A program made the translations under genes and the position numbers. From contig DATAZV010000428.1 of the NCBI GenBank assembly GCA_036271855.1, positions 1 to 7,370 on the forward strand: a stretch of 7,370 nucleotides of DNA, read 5' to 3'. Of the stretch, positions 4,660 to 7,370 are shown in pieces. The DNA comes from JAQGMJ01 sp036271855 (lineage in GTDB: Bacteria > Pseudomonadota > Gammaproteobacteria > Burkholderiales > JAEUOS01). Under the pieces are notes generated by a model. It was given only the letters and a program-made list of their open reading frames with translations, did no database searches and was not told where the DNA came from. Within the stretch, counting starts at the first letter, position 1. Each line of letters opens with the position of its first letter.

Positions 4660-7359
4660 ATGGCCCACCCATTTGCGAAGACCCTGAAATCGTTCAAGGC
4701 AGGCACCAAGACCGGTAACTACTACTCCCTGCCCGAATTGGGCAAGGCGCTCAAGGTGGACGTCTCCCGATTGCCGGTGTCCATCCGCATCGTGCTCGAA
4801 TCGGTGCTGCGCAATTGCGATGGCAAGAAGGTGACCGAGGAACACGTCAAGCAACTGGCGAAATGGAAGCCGAACGCCGACCGCGTCGACGAAATCCCCT
4901 TCGTCGTCGCCCGCGTGGTGCTGCAGGACTTCACCGGCGTGCCCCTGCTGGCCGACCTGGCCGCAATGCGCAACGTCGCTGAAAAAATGGGCCAGGACCC
5001 GAAAAAGATCGAGCCCCTGGTGCCGGTCGATCTCGTCGTCGACCACTCGGTGCAAATCGACTACTACCGCGAGCCGAACGCACTCGACCTGAACATGAAA
5101 ATGGAATTCAAGCGCAACGAAGAGCGCTACCAGTTCCTCAAGTGGGGCATGCAGGCCTTCAGTACTTTCAAAGTCGTACCACCAGGCGTGGGCATCGTGC
5201 ACCAGGTCAACCTCGAATACCTGGCGCGCGGCGTGTTCCAGAAAAACGGCGACTACTACCCTGATTCGCTGGTCGGCACCGACAGCCACACCACCATGAT
5301 CAACGGCATCGGCGTGGTCGGCTGGGGCGTAGGCGGCATCGAAGCCGAGGCGGGCATGCTCGGCCAGCCGGTCTACATCCTCACCCCCGACGTCGTCGGT
5401 GTCGAGTTCAAGGGCCGTCTGCGCGAAGGCTGCACCGCCACCGACCTGGTGCTCACCGTCACCGAATTGCTGCGTAAAGAGAAAGTGGTCGGCAAATTCG
5501 TCGAGTTCTTCGGCGCAGGCGTGCCCACCCTCTCCCTGCCGGACCGCGCAACCCTGGGCAACATGGCGCCCGAATACGGCGCCACCATGGGCTTTTTCCC
5601 GGTGGACGACGTCACCATCGACTACTTCCAGGGCACCGGCCGCACCAAGGCCGAGATCGACGCTTTCCAGGCCTACTTCAAGGCGCAAAAGATGTACGGC
5701 ATCCCCAAGGCCGGCGACATCGACTACACCAAGGTCGTGACTCTCGACCTCGGCACCGTCACCCCCTCGCTCGCCGGCCCGAAGCGCCCGCAGGACCGCA
5801 TCGAAATCGGCAAGGTCAAGTCCACCTTCACCAGCCTGTTCTCCAAGCCCACCACCGAAAGCGGCTTCAACCAGCCCGCCGAAAAACTCGGGCAAACCTT
5901 CGGCACCAGCGACGGCGTCAACCTGCACAACGGCGACGTGCTGATCGCCGCCATCACCTCCTGCACCAACACCTCCAACCCCAGCGTGTTGCTGGCGGCC
6001 GGTCTCTTGGCCAAGAAAGCAGTGGAGGCAGGTTTAACTGTCGCCCCGCACATCAAGACCTCGCTCGCCCCCGGCAGCCGCGTCGTCACCAACTACCTCA
6101 CCGCCGCCGGCCTGTTGCCGTATCTGGAAAAACTCGGCTTCGGCGTCACCGCCTACGGCTGCACCACCTGCATCGGCAACGCCGGTGACTTGAGCGCCCC
6201 GATCAACGAAACCATCATCAAGAACGACATGGTCTGCGCCGCCGTACTCTCCGGCAACCGCAACTTCGAAGCGCGCATCCACCCCAACCTCAAGGGCAAC
6301 TTCCTCGCCTCCCCGCCCCTGGTGGTCGCCTACGCCATCGCCGGCACGGTAACGAAGGACCTGATGACCGAGCCCGTCGGCAAAGGCAAAAACGGCAAAG
6401 ATATCTACCTCGGCGATATCTGGCCCACCTCGATCGAAATCGCCAAGCTGATGAAGTTCGCCATGAACGCCAAGGTGTTCCGCGAAAACTATTCCGAGCT
6501 GATCAAGCCCGGCGACCTCTGGACCCAGATCAAGGGCGAAGCCAACGAAGTCTACGACTGGCCCAAGTCCACCTACATCGCCGAGCCGCCGTTCTTCGAA
6601 GACTTCAGCATGACCCCCACCGGCGTGCCCGAAATCAAGGGCGCGCGCGTGCTCGCCATCCTCGGCGACTCCATCACCACCGACCACATCTCCCCCGCCG
6701 GCTCGATCAAGGACACCTCGCCCGCCGGCAGCTACCTGATCGGCAACAACGTCACCAAGGTCGACTTCAACTCCTACGGCGCGCGCCGCGGCAACCACGA
6801 AGTGATGATGCGCGGCACCTTCGCCAACGTGCGCATCAAAAACCTGATGATGCCGCCCAAGGCCGACGGCAGCCAGGTCGAAGGCGGCGTCACCCTGCAC
6901 CAGCCCGACGGCGAGCAAATGAGCATCTACGACGCCGCCATGAAATACATGGCCGCCGGCACGCCAACGGTGGTCTTCGGCGGCGAAGAATACGGCTCCG
7001 GCTCCTCGCGCGACTGGGCCGCCAAAGGCCCGCTGCTGCTCGGCGTCAAGGCCGTGGTGGTGCGCTCCTACGAGCGCATCCACCGCGCCAACCTGATCGG
7101 CATGGGCGTGCTGCCCCTGCAATTCAAGGGCAGCGACACCGCCAAGTCACTCGACATCAAGGGCGATGAGACCTTCGACATCGAAGGCATCGGCACCGAC
7201 CCCAAGCCGCAGCAGGACGCCACGCTGGTGATTCATCGGGCTGACGGCACTACCCAGCGCGTCACCGTGATCCTGCGCATCGATACGGCCATCGAGGTCG
7301 AGTACTTCAAGCACGGCGGAATACTGCCGTATGTGTTGAGGCAGTTGTTGGCGGCTTGA
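4660..7359 (+). CDS. acnA: Aconitate hydratase A (AcnA-type, [4Fe-4S])
   Basis: This 899-residue cytoplasmic aconitase interconverts citrate and isocitrate through cis-aconitate in the TCA cycle. Next to prpBCD it is the obvious candidate to hydrate 2-methyl-cis-aconitate to 2-methylisocitrate for PrpB. The three cluster ligands are C435 (in TSCTNTSNPS) and C501/C504 (in YGCTTCIGNAG), at the same positions as in Escherichia coli AcnA (891 residues). Other conserved blocks are DHSVQID at 128-134, GTDSHTTMINGIGVVGWGVGG from residue 206, LGDSITTDHISPAGSI from 668, and the swivelling-domain signature YGSGSSRDWAAKG (GSGSSRD at 779-785) followed by RSYERIHRANLIGMGVLPLQF. The N-terminus (FKAGTKTGNYYSLPELGKAL, then LPVSIRIVLESVLRNCDG) fits AcnA/IRP1-type enzymes. 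It differs from the methylcitrate-specific AcnD type and from AcnB, which has a different domain order. A separate promoter suggests expression independent of prpBCD. The gene is intact. Confidence 0.95.
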   Translation: MAHPFAKTLKSFKAGTKTGNYYSLPELGKALKVDVSRLPVSIRIVLESVLRNCDGKKVTEEHVKQLAKWKPNADRVDEIPFVVARVVLQDFTGVPLLADLAAMRNVAEKMGQDPKKIEPLVPVDLVVDHSVQIDYYREPNALDLNMKMEFKRNEERYQFLKWGMQAFSTFKVVPPGVGIVHQVNLEYLARGVFQKNGDYYPDSLVGTDSHTTMINGIGVVGWGVGGIEAEAGMLGQPVYILTPDVVGVEFKGRLREGCTATDLVLTVTELLRKEKVVGKFVEFFGAGVPTLSLPDRATLGNMAPEYGATMGFFPVDDVTIDYFQGTGRTKAEIDAFQAYFKAQKMYGIPKAGDIDYTKVVTLDLGTVTPSLAGPKRPQDRIEIGKVKSTFTSLFSKPTTESGFNQPAEKLGQTFGTSDGVNLHNGDVLIAAITSCTNTSNPSVLLAAGLLAKKAVEAGLTVAPHIKTSLAPGSRVVTNYLTAAGLLPYLEKLGFGVTAYGCTTCIGNAGDLSAPINETIIKNDMVCAAVLSGNRNFEARIHPNLKGNFLASPPLVVAYAIAGTVTKDLMTEPVGKGKNGKDIYLGDIWPTSIEIAKLMKFAMNAKVFRENYSELIKPGDLWTQIKGEANEVYDWPKSTYIAEPPFFEDFSMTPTGVPEIKGARVLAILGDSITTDHISPAGSIKDTSPAGSYLIGNNVTKVDFNSYGARRGNHEVMMRGTFANVRIKNLMMPPKADGSQVEGGVTLHQPDGEQMSIYDAAMKYMAAGTPTVVFGGEEYGSGSSRDWAAKGPLLLGVKAVVVRSYERIHRANLIGMGVLPLQFKGSDTAKSLDIKGDETFDIEGIGTDPKPQQDATLVIHRADGTTQRVTVILRIDTAIEVEYFKHGGILPYVLRQLLAA

Positions 7360-7370
7360 GCAGTCAAGCC

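Noticed and set aside
3697..5928. A 743-codon open frame on the minus strand antisense to prpD and acnA
   Set aside because: It lies opposite two clearly conserved genes and spans their intergenic terminator. Its translation is low-complexity and rich in G, A, V, D, H, L and F, as expected from the reverse complement of GC-rich codons. It shows no recognisable domain.
6409..6420. Repeated GATATC near 6401-6420 as a possible repeat element
   Set aside because: The two hexamers are ordinary codons (Asp-Ile) within the acnA frame and have no further flanking similarity.
6034..7122. A 362-codon minus-strand open frame opposite the C-terminal half of acnA
   Set aside because: Its translation is repetitive G/A/V/D/H-rich and it covers the most conserved aconitase motifs on the other strand. 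It is a shadow.
4660..7359. Reading the aconitase as AcnD (2-methylcitrate dehydratase) because it sits beside prp genes
   Set aside because: The N-terminal region, overall length and cluster-cysteine positions (435, 501, 504) fit AcnA. A complete prpD already supplies the dehydratase step, and no prpF follows.

Overview
The window is a GC-rich, densely coding bacterial segment with all genes on the + strand. It carries the core of the 2-methylcitrate cycle, which breaks down propionyl-CoA, followed by an aconitase gene. The order is: a 5'-truncated CitE/HpcH-HpaI-type lyase gene, prpB (methylisocitrate lyase), prpC (2-methylcitrate synthase), prpD (2-methylcitrate dehydratase), an intrinsic terminator, a short regulatory gap, and acnA (aconitate hydratase A). 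The PrpC and PrpD sequences closely resemble the enterobacterial PrpBCDE-type enzymes. Together with strong G/C preference at third codon positions, this suggests a proteobacterium. A betaproteobacterium (Rhodocyclales or Burkholderiales-like) is my best guess, but it is an inference from composition and gene order and no marker gene is present to settle it.

Layout. Positions 2-901 hold the lyase, which enters from outside the window. prpB (927-1817), prpC (1870-3030) and prpD (3058-4509) follow with gaps of 25, 52 and 27 bp, so the four genes look like one transcription unit whose promoter lies upstream of the window. A 9-bp GC-rich hairpin with a T-rich tail directly after prpD (4514-4543) should end that transcript. 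The rest of the 150-bp gap before acnA contains a plausible sigma70 promoter with a perfect 7-bp inverted repeat between its -35 and -10 elements. A second, weaker inverted repeat with the same CAAATGC core lies exactly 30 bp upstream. acnA (4660-7359) fills the rest, leaving 11 bp.

How the genes work together. PrpC condenses propionyl-CoA with oxaloacetate to 2-methylcitrate. PrpD dehydrates it to 2-methyl-cis-aconitate. An aconitase, here most simply the neighbouring AcnA, rehydrates that to 2-methylisocitrate. PrpB cleaves this to pyruvate and succinate. AcnA would also serve the TCA cycle, which fits its separate promoter. No propionyl-CoA synthetase (prpE), prpR-type regulator, acnD or prpF is visible here. 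The role of the CitE-like lyase is not settled by the sequence.

This is mostly a conventional central-metabolism locus, and I see no convincing undescribed system. The items most worth a second look are the paired palindromes in front of acnA and the CitE-like lyase attached to the prp genes.
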